A DNA stretch of 64,000 bases, from NCBI RefSeq assembly GCF_900187065.1, contig NZ_LT906483.1:1178001-1242000 (forward strand). Reading direction: 5' to 3'. Source of the DNA: Mycolicibacterium thermoresistibile (GTDB lineage Bacteria; Actinomycetota; Actinomycetes; Mycobacteriales; Mycobacteriaceae). Below the pieces are notes generated by a model. It made no database searches. It saw nothing but the letters and a program-made list of their open reading frames with translations, and was not told the DNA's origin. This document shows positions 53,096 through 61,185 of this stretch, piece by piece (positions within the stretch are counted from its first letter, which is position 1; every line of letters starts with the position of its first letter). The translations under genes were made by a program, and so were the position numbers.

Positions 53096-53908
53096 TCACC
53101 GCTCGGCGGCCAGCGACCGCTGATAACGGCGCATGCCGGCGATCCACCGGTCGTAGTCGGCACCCTTCTGCCGGTACATGTCGAGCACCTCGGGATGCGG
53201 CAGCACCAGGAATCGGCCCTCGCGCACCGCGGCGACCGTCAGGTCGGCGACCTCAGCGGCGTCGAGGACCGCACCGGCGGAGGTGATCGACCGGGCGGCC
53301 AGCTGCGCGGTGGTGTCCGTCGAATCGCGCACCGCACCCAACAACGGCGTCCGCACACCCATCGGGCACACACAGCTGACGCCGATGCCCCGGTCGCCGT
53401 AGGTGATCGCCAGCCACTCGGCGAATCCCACGGCGGCATGCTTGCTCACGGCGTAGGCCGCCGCGCCCAGCTGGGTCAGCAGACCGGCTGCCGACGCGAC
53501 GCTGACGAAATAGCCGGTGCCGCGTGAGATCCACTGCGGTACCAAGGCATCGGCTGCACGGACATGAGCCCGCAGGTTCACGTCGAGCACCCGGTCCCAG
53601 CCGGTGTCCGTGCCCAGCCCGGGCGGACCGATCACACCGGCGTTGGCCACATAGCCGTCCACCGGACCGAATGTCTCCTGCGCCAACGAGATCATGGCGT
53701 CGATCCCCGCCGGCGTCGTGGCGTCGGCGCGGATCGGCACCGCGTGTCCGCCGCTGTCGCGGATGGTGGCCGCGGTGGTGTCGGCAGCCGATTCGTCGAT
53801 GTCACCGGCGACCACCCGGGCGCCGGCATCGGCGAAGGACAGGGCCAACGCCCGGCCGATGCCCGAACCGGCGCCGGTGACCACGAACACGCTGTTGTCG
53901 ATCCGCAT
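53096..53908 (-). CDS. Short-chain dehydrogenase/reductase
   Basis: A 270-residue SDR: FVVTGAGSGIGRALALSFADAG, DIDE charge pair for NAD(H), NAGVIGPP, catalytic Ser in FVSVASAAGLL, YAVSKHAAVGFAEWLAI. The C-terminal EVLDMYRQKGADYDRWIAGMRRYQRS tail is common in mycobacterial SDRs annotated as oxidoreductases. ATG at 53908 is preferred; another lies 7 codons upstream. It precedes lhr by 55 bases in the same orientation. Confidence 0.92.
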   Translation of the reverse strand: MRIDNSVFVVTGAGSGIGRALALSFADAGARVVAGDIDESAADTTAATIRDSGGHAVPIRADATTPAGIDAMISLAQETFGPVDGYVANAGVIGPPGLGTDTGWDRVLDVNLRAHVRAADALVPQWISRGTGYFVSVASAAGLLTQLGAAAYAVSKHAAVGFAEWLAITYGDRGIGVSCVCPMGVRTPLLGAVRDSTDTTAQLAARSITSAGAVLDAAEVADLTVAAVREGRFLVLPHPEVLDMYRQKGADYDRWIAGMRRYQRSLAAER

Positions 53909-53995
53909 GCGGGCATGATGCCCGGCCAACCCGGCCCATGGAAGACGCTGCCCGGCGTACGGTGGGCATATGCCGAGGTGAAGGGCGGTAACGCG

Positions 53996-54445
53996 ATGGA
54001 TGTGGTGGGTTCGGCGCTCCGCACGGTCCGGAAGGCGGCGGAGGTCACCACGTCGGCTGCCGGCGCGGTCGGCGGCGCCGCGGTCAACGGCGTCATCGGC
54101 GCCGCGCAGGGTGCGGTGTCCGGGGCGCGGGAGGGAGTGGAGAAAGGCAGCGATTCCACTCCGGCGGCGTTGCTCACGCTCGGGGCGATCGGGGCCACCG
54201 GACTGATCGAATGGCCGATCGTGCTGGCGGTCGGTGGATCCGCCCTGCTCATCAGACAGTTGAGCCGAAGCTCCGGAACCGACCGTGAGGCGGCGTCGGA
54301 CGCCGCAGCCGGCGAGCCGAATCTGAAGGTGGTGGACGACACCACCGGATCGGGCGCGACCTCGCGTGGGGCGACACGGAAGGCGACGAAGCCCGGTTCG
54401 CGGAAGACGAGCCGGTCCCGAGCGACGTCCAAGTCGGCCCGGTAG
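53996..54445 (+). CDS. Small protein with EWP membrane helix and basic tail
   Basis: A 149-residue protein. A helical Gly/Ala-rich N terminus (TTSAAGAVGGAAVNGVIGAA) leads to a hydrophobic segment LGAIGATGLIEWPIVLAVGGSALLIRQL, followed by a disordered tail rich in Lys/Arg/Ser/Thr (KATKPGSRKTSRSRATSKSAR). The neighbouring convergent protein has the same EWP helix plus basic tail. From memory, small genes of comparable size flank ctpH in M. tuberculosis. Function unknown; membrane-anchored nucleic-acid or surface interaction is a guess from the tail. An upstream GTG in frame (about 10 codons) is an alternative start. Confidence 0.65.
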   Translation: MDVVGSALRTVRKAAEVTTSAAGAVGGAAVNGVIGAAQGAVSGAREGVEKGSDSTPAALLTLGAIGATGLIEWPIVLAVGGSALLIRQLSRSSGTDREAASDAAAGEPNLKVVDDTTGSGATSRGATRKATKPGSRKTSRSRATSKSAR

Positions 54446-54498
54446 GTCGGGCCGGTAGCGCGCCGGTGAGCGGCCCGATGCCGGCCGGTGGTCTCGGG

Positions 54499-54975
54499 CT
54501 AGCTCGTGCGCTTCTTCGCTGCGGTCTTCCTGGCCGCCGTTTTCTTGGCTGGTGTTTTCTTGGCTGGTGTTTTCTTGGCTGCCGTTTTCTTGGTTGGTGT
54601 CTTCTTGGCCGCCTTCTCGGACGGTGACTTCTCGGCGGCCGCCTTCTTCGCCGGCTGCGCCGAGGCCGTCGCGCCCGGGGGGAGTGCGTGCTGCGTGGAG
54701 GCGGCCTCAGGGTATCCGGATGGGTCCGCGGATCGCGTCTCGGTCAGTTGCCGGGCCACCATGACCTGACCGACGCCGATGGCCACCGCCACCGGCCACT
54801 CGAGCACGCCCACCGCGGCGAGCGCACCGAGCGCACCGAAGAACGCCAACTGCTCCGGCGGCGGAACCGTGACCCGCCCCACGATCGGCAGCCGCAGCGA
54901 GAACTTCTCCGCCCGCTTGACGGACTCCGAGGCCTCCCGGTGCGAGGAGAAGAAGGACCGGAAAGTATCAGACAT
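54499..54975 (-). CDS. EWP-helix protein with histone-like KKTPA repeat tail
   Basis: A 158-residue protein. Residues ~1-35 are soluble. A hydrophobic segment follows, FFGALGALAAVGVLEWPVAVAIGVGQVMVARQL, sharing the E-W-P-x3-A-x-G...RQL pattern with the convergent 149-residue protein. The last ~50 residues are tandem pentapeptides of the KKTPA type, like the tails of HupB or histone H1. It looks like a membrane-anchored DNA- or polyanion-binding protein. Convergent with the paralogue, 53 bases apart, and upstream of nothing else on this strand until the P-type ATPase. Confidence 0.75.
   Translation of the reverse strand: MSDTFRSFFSSHREASESVKRAEKFSLRLPIVGRVTVPPPEQLAFFGALGALAAVGVLEWPVAVAIGVGQVMVARQLTETRSADPSGYPEAASTQHALPPGATASAQPAKKAAAEKSPSEKAAKKTPTKKTAAKKTPAKKTPAKKTAARKTAAKKRTS
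54530..54612 (-). repeat. 15-bp tandem repeats encoding KKTPA units
   Basis: At least four imperfect copies of a 15-bp unit (plus strand GTTTTCTTGGCTGGT, with variants ending TGCC or having GGTTGGT) lie in phase with the reading frame. Such an array can change copy number by slippage without frameshift. Confidence 0.8.
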
Positions 54976-54991
54976 TTCGCCTCCCGTTCAC

Positions 54992-57900
54992 CTAGGTGAC
55001 CCCGGATTCATCAGGATCATTCGATAACCTGCTGGTGTGACTGACAACTCCGGCATTGCCAGCACCGACACCCTGATCGCCGCCGGCGTTCGGCTGCTGA
55101 CCCCGCCGCTGCGGACGCTCTACGCCGTCCTGGTCCAGGCCGGCATCGTCGTCATCGACGAGGACTGACCTGCCGGTACCGGCGATGCGCTGCAGCACCC
55201 CCGGCGCCAGCGCCGCAGCAGTCGCCGCCACCGCGGTCGCCAGAAACGCCTGACCCCACCCGACCGGCCCCACCGGTCTGCACCCGAAGACCTGGCTGAC
55301 GCCCGGGGTGCTGACGACTCCGGCGAGCACCGCGAACGAACCCAGTGCCGTCAGCACCACCAGGCGGTCCCGGGAGTCGGAGAGGGTCTGCGCCAGCTGG
55401 GTCGACACCAGGCCGATCAGCGCGACGGTCGAGGCGCGGGCACCGGTGCCGGTCATCCGGGCCATCGTCCACGCCAGGCCCGCGCCCAGGGTGGTGGCCG
55501 CACCGCGGACCGCGATCGCCCGCCACATCGTCGACTCGTCCTGCGCCGCCCGGTCTCGGCGGATGGCGCCCGGGGCGGCCTGCGTGCTCACCGCGAGCGC
55601 GGCTGCCGGCATCGCATCGGTGAGCATGTTGACCAACAGCATCTGCCGGGCGTTGAGCACCGAACGCCCGGTCAGCAGGCTGGTGAGCAGCGCGAACGCG
55701 ATCTCGCCGGAGTTGCCGCCGAGCAACATCGACACCGCCGACTGCACCCGGCGCCACAGATGGTGCCCCTCGTCCAGCGCGTCGATCAGCGCCTCGATCC
55801 GTCCGTCGAGCAACACGATGTCCGCCGCCGTGCGCGCCGGATCGCTGCTGCGGGTGGCCACCCCGACACCGACGCTGGCGGCACGGATCGCCGCGGCGTC
55901 GTTGGCGCCGTCGCCGACCATGGCGGTCACCACACCGTTGCGCTCCAGGGTCTGCACCACGTCGATCTTGTGCTCCGGTGACATCCGGGCGAACACCGAC
56001 CGGGACCGCACCGCCGCGGCCCGTTCCTCCGCGGACAACGTCTCCCACTCCGCGCCGGTGATCACCTGCTCCCCGTCGACGTCGAGGCCCAGTTCGCGGG
56101 CGGTGACCGCGGCGGTGACCGGGTGGTCCCCGGTGATCAGGCGCACACCGATGCCGCGTTCGGTCAGGTCGGCGAGCACACCCCGGGCGCTGGGGCGGGG
56201 CGTGTCGGCCAGGCCGATCAGGCCGAACAGGGACAGGCCCGAACCGCACAACTCGGTGAACACCGCCGGATCGGCGACCGCGGCGGCGGCCTGCTCCGGC
56301 GACAGTTCGCGGCCGGCCACCGCCAGCACCCGCAGCCCCTGCGCCGCCATCGCCTCGACCCGGCGGGTGAGCGCACTGTCGCCGCGGGCCAGCGCCGACG
56401 CCAGCACCTCAGGTGCACCCTTGATGGTCAGCCGGGTTCCGCGCACCGCGGCGGCGTACGGTCGGCCGGCCTGGAAGGGCAGGAAGCCGTCCCGTTGGGC
56501 GGGTGCGGCGATCGCCGCACCGTTGACCGCCCGGATGATCGCCTCATCGGTGGCATGGTGGGCGCGATGGCCCGGTTCGGCGAACGTCGTGCTCAGGGCC
56601 GCCTCGAGCACCTCGGTCTCGGTCCGTCCGCGCATCGGATGCACCGCCTTGACCTGCAACCGGTTCTCGCTGAGCGTGCCCGTCTTGTCGAAACACACCA
56701 CCTGCAGGCGCGCCAGCGCCTCGATCGAATTCGGGTTACGGATCAGGATCGACTCGCCGCTCAACCGGCGTGCCGACGCGAGTTGGGCCAAGGTGGCCAC
56801 CAACGGCAGACCCTCCGGCACCGCGGCGACGATCAGCGAGACCGCGCTGCCGACCGCGGCACGGATCGGGGTGCCACGCAGCACGCTGAGCAGGCCGACC
56901 AGGGCGCCGCTGGACACGCTGAACGGCAGCGCCCGCTTGGTGATGTGGGCGAGTTGGCGTTGCAGGCCGATCTCACCCGGACGTTCGGCGGCCATCGCCA
57001 GTGCCCGGCGCACCTCGGTGCGGGGGCCGACCGCGGTGACCACCGCCACCGCGGTGCCCGCCACCATCGTCGTTCCCGCGTACAGCATCCCGGACCGCTC
57101 GGCCAACGGCGCGCCCGGCGTGGCCGCGGCGGTCTTCGGCACCGGTAACGATTCCCCGGTCAACGACGACTCGTCGACCTCGACATTCGAAGCCGCCATG
57201 ATCCGGGCGTCGGCCGGGACCACATCGCCCACCCGCACCTCGATGACATCGCCCGGACGCAGCCGGTTCGCGGGCACCTCCTCGATCGGGCCGGCCTCGA
57301 CCGGGGTCGCCTCGGTTCCGGTCGCCCCGGTTCCGGTCGCTGTGGCCATCCGCACCCGGCGCCGCGCCGACGGTTCCTGCACCGCCATCAACCGGCGCAG
57401 AATCCGCTCGGCATGCAGTTGTTGTTGCGCCGACAGCGCGGCGTTGAGCAACAGCACCCCACCGACCAGCGCGGCGTCCAACGGGGAGCCGAGCAGTGCG
57501 CTGGCCACCGCGCCGGTCGCCAGCAACGGGGTGATCGGGTCGGCCAGATTCGACCGCATCTCCGCGGTGAAGTCGCGGGTCAGTTGCCAGAACCATGTCA
57601 TCGCCGCCGCGGCCGCCCGGACCGGGCGCATCAGGGCCGGATCCCGGCCCGCTGGGGGTTGCCGATCTCCGTCGCCGGGCCGCGGCAGCAGACGCCGCAC
57701 CTCGTCGGCCGGCAGCGCATGCCAGTCGTGCGACGGTTCGGGTTCCGGCGGGGAATCGTCGAACACCTTCGTCGCGGTGCGGAACCCGCTCCACAGACCG
57801 GCGGCGACGCCGACGTTCACCGAGTCCGGACCATTGCCCGTGACTCCCGGAATGAGCATCAGCGCGCCGATCGCGGTGCTGGACGCCGACAACCGGACGC

Positions 57901-59584
57901 CCTTGGTGGTGGCCGACCGGGCGGCGGGCAGGGCGCGCAGTATCCGCCACATCGAAACCAGGTCGGGCACAAAGACATCGGCTCCCCACGGCGGTGGGTG
58001 CCCGTCGGGGCTCAACCCGATCGTGATGTCGGCGGCATGTGGCGCCGTCATGGCGGGTGAGGTGAACAGGGCCACGGTCGCGCCGTCGGCCTTCGCCTCC
58101 GCGACGGCGGCGGCCAGCGACTCGTCGACCGAGTCACCGAGCGGGTAGAGCTTGTCGAAACCCCTTGCCAGCGAACGCAGTCCGTCGTCATCCAAGGACA
58201 GCACCCGGCGTCCGCAGCGGTGCGCCTCGGTGACGACCGCGGCGGCGAACTGATCGCGTACCGGGCTGATCAGGATCCGCCCGGACGCCGGCGCCCCCGC
58301 GATCGAGGACAGCGGATGCCAGCCGGGGGTCAGGCCGCCCCGGTCGAGTGCCCGTTGAACCGCCCGCCAGGCCCGGTCCCGGTCCGAATTGGTGACTCCC
58401 ACGATCCGGGTCACCGCGAGCTGATCGGTGTACAACACCCGCGGATCGATGACCACCGCGTCCACCCGGTCCAGTGCCCGCAGCGCACGCGGCCTCACCA
58501 CCAGCGCATCATGGTGGGTGATCAACCCCCGGGTCATCGCGCAGCCGAACGCCTCCCGGGCCGCACGGGACGGTTTGGGGGCGGTCACCAGAGCGGCTGC
58601 GCCGCCGATGGTCGGATTTCGCGACACCGCACCCACCACCGCGGCCGCGGTCACCCCCATCCGGACGGCCCGGTCGGCGTAGCGCTCACCGGCACCGGCG
58701 CCGAACTCCAGGGTGCCGCGGTGGGGCCGCCGGGACGACGGCCGGTGCCGGACCAGTCGCGGCTCGTGCCGACGCCACGCCCGCCGGGTGTGCACCGCCT
58801 CCACCACCATCATGGTGCGGGTGGCCATCTCGGCCGCCGCCGAGGTCGGAGACACCGTCATCGCCGCCGATGCCGACGTCAGCAGGCTGAACAGCAGATC
58901 GGTGCCCTCCCGCCCGAGCCGGCGTTCGAACTGCCGGTGGATGCCCGGATTGTGGTCGGCCAGAGTCGGTATCGCGGAGAGGAAATCCGGCAACCCGCGG
59001 AACCGCAGCACGTTCCCGGTCACCGACAGCCCCAGCCCGACCGCCGCCGCGGCGGCGCCCACAGCCCGCGCCGCCAGCAGCGCATCATCCCAGGGCAGCG
59101 TGTGGGGGCGGTGCCGGCCGGCCTCGGTGGTCCGGGCGCGCCGCTCCGCCTCGGCGACCACCGCGGTCAGGTCCGCCGCCGGGACGCCGGTCTCGACCGT
59201 GACGACGGCCCGGGCCATCGAGTGGTTGATCGCCACATCGGTCACCCCGGGCACCGCCCGCAGCGCGGACACCACCTCCTCGGCGATGGCGTCGGCGTCC
59301 GGACCGCTCAGACCGCACACCTCGATCCAATGCCGGGAATCGTTGCGGCTGGTGCGGCGGGCCGGCGGACCGCCCAACGCCTCCACGACGAGGCCCAGCG
59401 TGGTGTGGGCGGTCGACTCGGCGCCGGTCGCCACGTCGGCCGCGAGGTCAGCGACGGTTCCGGCGACCGTCCGGCCGGCACCGATGACGGTGTCCCCGGC
59501 CAGCAGTGCGGTTCCGGCCGCGACCTGCAGCGTCCGCAGCGACGCCCCGATCAGGCCCCCGACCGTGCTCCGGAGAACGCCCAT
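54992..59584 (-). CDS. Large P-type ATPase (CtpH/CtpI-like) with degenerate N-terminal half
   Basis: A 1530-residue membrane ATPase. The active half has SSLTGESLPVPK (actuator TGES, ~809), AAVPEGLPLVATLA (PEGLP membrane motif, as in P2-type pumps, not CPC), CFDKTGTLSEN (phosphorylated Asp ~966), IKGAPEV, RLITGDHPVT and VGDGANDAAAIRAA (~1224), then several C-terminal helices. The N-terminal 600 residues contain an HMA-like domain without CxxC (RHWIEVCGL...) and a decayed copy of the catalytic core in which DKTGTL has become DPRVLY (~380). Ion unknown. The last ~58 residues are read antisense to a small ORF and may not be conserved. Confidence 0.9.
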   Translation of the reverse strand: MGVLRSTVGGLIGASLRTLQVAAGTALLAGDTVIGAGRTVAGTVADLAADVATGAESTAHTTLGLVVEALGGPPARRTSRNDSRHWIEVCGLSGPDADAIAEEVVSALRAVPGVTDVAINHSMARAVVTVETGVPAADLTAVVAEAERRARTTEAGRHRPHTLPWDDALLAARAVGAAAAAVGLGLSVTGNVLRFRGLPDFLSAIPTLADHNPGIHRQFERRLGREGTDLLFSLLTSASAAMTVSPTSAAAEMATRTMMVVEAVHTRRAWRRHEPRLVRHRPSSRRPHRGTLEFGAGAGERYADRAVRMGVTAAAVVGAVSRNPTIGGAAALVTAPKPSRAAREAFGCAMTRGLITHHDALVVRPRALRALDRVDAVVIDPRVLYTDQLAVTRIVGVTNSDRDRAWRAVQRALDRGGLTPGWHPLSSIAGAPASGRILISPVRDQFAAAVVTEAHRCGRRVLSLDDDGLRSLARGFDKLYPLGDSVDESLAAAVAEAKADGATVALFTSPAMTAPHAADITIGLSPDGHPPPWGADVFVPDLVSMWRILRALPAARSATTKGVRLSASSTAIGALMLIPGVTGNGPDSVNVGVAAGLWSGFRTATKVFDDSPPEPEPSHDWHALPADEVRRLLPRPGDGDRQPPAGRDPALMRPVRAAAAAMTWFWQLTRDFTAEMRSNLADPITPLLATGAVASALLGSPLDAALVGGVLLLNAALSAQQQLHAERILRRLMAVQEPSARRRVRMATATGTGATGTEATPVEAGPIEEVPANRLRPGDVIEVRVGDVVPADARIMAASNVEVDESSLTGESLPVPKTAAATPGAPLAERSGMLYAGTTMVAGTAVAVVTAVGPRTEVRRALAMAAERPGEIGLQRQLAHITKRALPFSVSSGALVGLLSVLRGTPIRAAVGSAVSLIVAAVPEGLPLVATLAQLASARRLSGESILIRNPNSIEALARLQVVCFDKTGTLSENRLQVKAVHPMRGRTETEVLEAALSTTFAEPGHRAHHATDEAIIRAVNGAAIAAPAQRDGFLPFQAGRPYAAAVRGTRLTIKGAPEVLASALARGDSALTRRVEAMAAQGLRVLAVAGRELSPEQAAAAVADPAVFTELCGSGLSLFGLIGLADTPRPSARGVLADLTERGIGVRLITGDHPVTAAVTARELGLDVDGEQVITGAEWETLSAEERAAAVRSRSVFARMSPEHKIDVVQTLERNGVVTAMVGDGANDAAAIRAASVGVGVATRSSDPARTAADIVLLDGRIEALIDALDEGHHLWRRVQSAVSMLLGGNSGEIAFALLTSLLTGRSVLNARQMLLVNMLTDAMPAAALAVSTQAAPGAIRRDRAAQDESTMWRAIAVRGAATTLGAGLAWTMARMTGTGARASTVALIGLVSTQLAQTLSDSRDRLVVLTALGSFAVLAGVVSTPGVSQVFGCRPVGPVGWGQAFLATAVAATAAALAPGVLQRIAGTGRSVLVDDDDAGLDQDGVERPQRRGQQPNAGGDQGVGAGNAGVVSHTSRLSNDPDESGVT
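55037..55168 (+). CDS. Possible 43-residue protein nested antisense in the ATPase 3' end
   Basis: GTG start, TGA stop. The product contains ASTDTLIAAGVRLLTPPLRTLYAVLVQAG, a short amphipathic/hydrophobic helix, and ends in IDED. About 90 % of its codons end in G or C, the normal bias here, while the antisense ATPase frame over the same bases shows mixed third positions. That favours translation of this strand. No clear ribosome-binding site is seen (CTGCTG upstream). Function unknown. Confidence 0.4.
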   Translation: MTDNSGIASTDTLIAAGVRLLTPPLRTLYAVLVQAGIVVIDED

Positions 59585-59832
59585 GGATCAACGCACTCCG
59601 TCGTGACGCGGTACATCGCGGGGTGCGTCGCGTCGTGCTGCCGGTCTGCCGTCCACCACCATCACACCTACCGATCTCCGGGCGAGCTGACTCGTCGGGT
59701 TACAGACCGTGTCGATCCTATGCCGATTCGGCGGATCCGGTGTGCCGGGTGCGCGACGTTTACCGGCCGTGGACCCGGGGAACCCTGCGGGCCCGGCAGG
59801 GCAGCCGAGCGAGGAGAATGAGGGGTCGATAC
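59585..59832. other. Intergenic region between ATPase and the 146-residue membrane protein
   Basis: 248 bases with no believable gene. It must carry two divergent promoters. GTTTACC, about 15 bases before GGGGAAC (around 59757-59784), is loosely reminiscent of a SigF/SigB-type promoter for the downstream stress-like genes, but it is not a consensus match. Confidence 0.4.
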
Positions 59833-60273
59833 ATGACCAGTGGCGGCATACGTGACCGATCCGTCGCATCCATCGCAGACCACTGGCATGAGCCGCGCAG
59901 ATCGCGGGATCCGCACGAGGAGATGCGGCGAGTCGACCGGCCGGACGGTCGGGGGCCGCTGCGCTTCGGTCTGGGCTGTGCCGCACTGGGTGGTGCGCTG
60001 CTGATGGGCGCGGCCGTCTGGGTGAGCACCTGCAGCGGCAACACGGTCGATGTGATGGCTTGCGGGAGACCGCAGTTGACCCTGCTGGCGTTGGCCGCGC
60101 CGATTGTTCTCGCCGGTGGCGGTCTGTGGGCGCTGGGGCGCTCCTACCAGTGCCGGCGGCGCGACGGGGGTTGGCGGGCGTGGCTGGCCGCGGGCTGGTT
60201 CCTGCTGACCCTCATGGTCGTGGTCGTGACGATGAGCCTGCCGACGTTCACCGATCCCGCGATCGGGCTGTGA
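59833..60273 (+). CDS. Small membrane protein, unknown function
   Basis: A 146-residue protein: polar N-terminal 45 residues (charged, ADHWHEPRRSRDPHEEMRR), then three hydrophobic helices (GLGCAALGGALLMGAAVWVS, LTLLALAAPIVLAGGGLWAL, AWLAAGWFLLTLMVVVVTM). I do not recognise a family. ATG at 59833 is chosen because AGGGGT lies six bases upstream; another ATG (59818) is in frame. The cysteines CSGN and MACG border the loop between helices 1 and 2. It is followed by the UsfY-like gene. Confidence 0.6.
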   Translation: MTSGGIRDRSVASIADHWHEPRRSRDPHEEMRRVDRPDGRGPLRFGLGCAALGGALLMGAAVWVSTCSGNTVDVMACGRPQLTLLALAAPIVLAGGGLWALGRSYQCRRRDGGWRAWLAAGWFLLTLMVVVVTMSLPTFTDPAIGL

Positions 60274-60371
60274 CGGCCGGCGCATCGATATGCGTAACGA
60301 TCACACGCATCGATCGCACCGAATGCGCTGACGGACAAGAGAAGACGAGACGAGAAACGAGAGGGAACGCC

Positions 60372-60695
60372 ATGGGAGACGACGCTCGAGATCCGGTGGA
60401 CCACGCCCGAACCACCCGCCCGCACGCGGGGGAGTCGTTGAAGAACACCGCCAGCATGCCGGCGCTCATCGTGCTCGGTCTGGGTCTGGTGGCGTTCGTG
60501 TCCTGCCTGGCCACGTTGGCCGCCGGGGAGACCATGGCCGGAGTGGTGCTGGCCTGTCTGGCCGTCCTCGGCTTCGCGGTGGCCGGGGTGTGGCTGATGG
60601 TGGAACACCGGCGGGTCCGGCGGATCGAGGAACGCTGGCTGGACGAACATCCCGCCGCGGCGCGGCAACGGCCGCGCGGTGACACCAGCAGTTAG
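60372..60695 (+). CDS. UsfY-like small membrane protein
   Basis: A 107-residue protein: N terminus MGDDARDPVDHARTTRPHAGESLKN, then two helices (MPALIVLGLGLVAFVSCLATLA, GVVLACLAVLGFAVAGVWLM), then a basic VEHRRVRRIEERWLDEH tail. The DPVDHxRTTRPHAGESL opening is what I remember of mycobacterial UsfY, a protein encoded upstream of usfX-sigF in M. tuberculosis. No sigF is present here, so this is a stand-alone paralogue. It may respond to the same envelope/stationary stress as the CsbD gene that follows. AGGGAACGCC precedes the ATG. Confidence 0.6.
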   Translation: MGDDARDPVDHARTTRPHAGESLKNTASMPALIVLGLGLVAFVSCLATLAAGETMAGVVLACLAVLGFAVAGVWLMVEHRRVRRIEERWLDEHPAAARQRPRGDTSS

Positions 60696-60698
60696 ACC

Positions 60699-60725
60699 CG
60701 AACAACAGTGCGGAACAACAGTGCG
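60699..60725 (+). repeat. Tandem 13-bp repeat before the terminator
   Basis: GAACAACAGTGCG occurs twice in tandem immediately after the UsfY-like stop, the second copy running into the terminator stem. Looks like a slippage duplication. Confidence 0.7.
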
Positions 60726-60752
60726 GGCCCGGTCTGCTGACCGGGCCCGCAC
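60721..60752. terminator. Bidirectional hairpin terminator
   Basis: A perfect 14-bp stem (GTGCGGGCCCGGTC and its complement) with a TGCT loop sits between the convergent UsfY-like and CsbD genes. An outer AACAGTGC/GCACTGTT pair flanks it. No U-tract on either strand. It probably ends both transcripts. Confidence 0.8.
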
Positions 60753-60789
60753 CGTCGACCGAATACTCCGCCGAGCACTGTTGACGTAC

Positions 60790-61020
60790 TTACTGATTTT
60801 CCTTCTGACGCTCTTCAGCCGCTTTGGCGCCGCCGCGCGCGGATTCCGCTTCGGCTTCCTTTTTCGCGGCGTCCCGCTGGGCGTCCGCCTTGTCCTGCTG
60901 GGCTTTGCCCTCGTTGATCATGTCGTCGCGCCCCGTCACGGTGCCGACGGCTTCCTTGGTCTTGCCCTTCGCGTCTTCGACGACGCCCTTGATGCCTTCC
61001 TGAGGACCGGTATCGGCCAT
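60790..61020 (-). CDS. CsbD-family stress protein
   Basis: A 76-residue CsbD-like protein: GIKGVVEDAKGKTKEAVGTVTGRDDMINEGKAQQDKADAQRDAAKKEAE. Hydrophilic, lysine/glutamate-rich and probably a helical bundle. The family is induced by general stress in bacteria, and mycobacterial copies are sometimes called microaggregate-binding protein. GAGAGGTGAATC precedes the ATG. It faces the UsfY-like gene across a strong hairpin. The region 61021-61185 upstream of it and before the next gene holds no ORF. Confidence 0.85.
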   Translation of the reverse strand: MADTGPQEGIKGVVEDAKGKTKEAVGTVTGRDDMINEGKAQQDKADAQRDAAKKEAEAESARGGAKAAEERQKENQ

Positions 61021-61185
61021 GATTCACCTCTCGATCGTGGTTTCTTCGGGCGCCCAACTTCTTGAGCTGCCGCGCGGGTCGGACGGCCCCGTTGTCGCCT
61101 TGTCGAATGGGGTGCCCCGCGTGTGGGGCAGGATGCCCGAGCGGGCCGGACGCTAAACGCCGACAGCACCGCCGCGTGAGGATCG

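Noticed and set aside
55308..58148. 946-codon plus-strand frame over the ATPase
   Set aside because: Antisense shadow of the P-type ATPase; Ser/Ala/Arg-rich with no domain.
60281..60314. CGCATCGAT direct repeats upstream of the UsfY-like gene
   Set aside because: Two nine-base copies with no symmetry tied to a promoter; likely chance in a short intergenic region.
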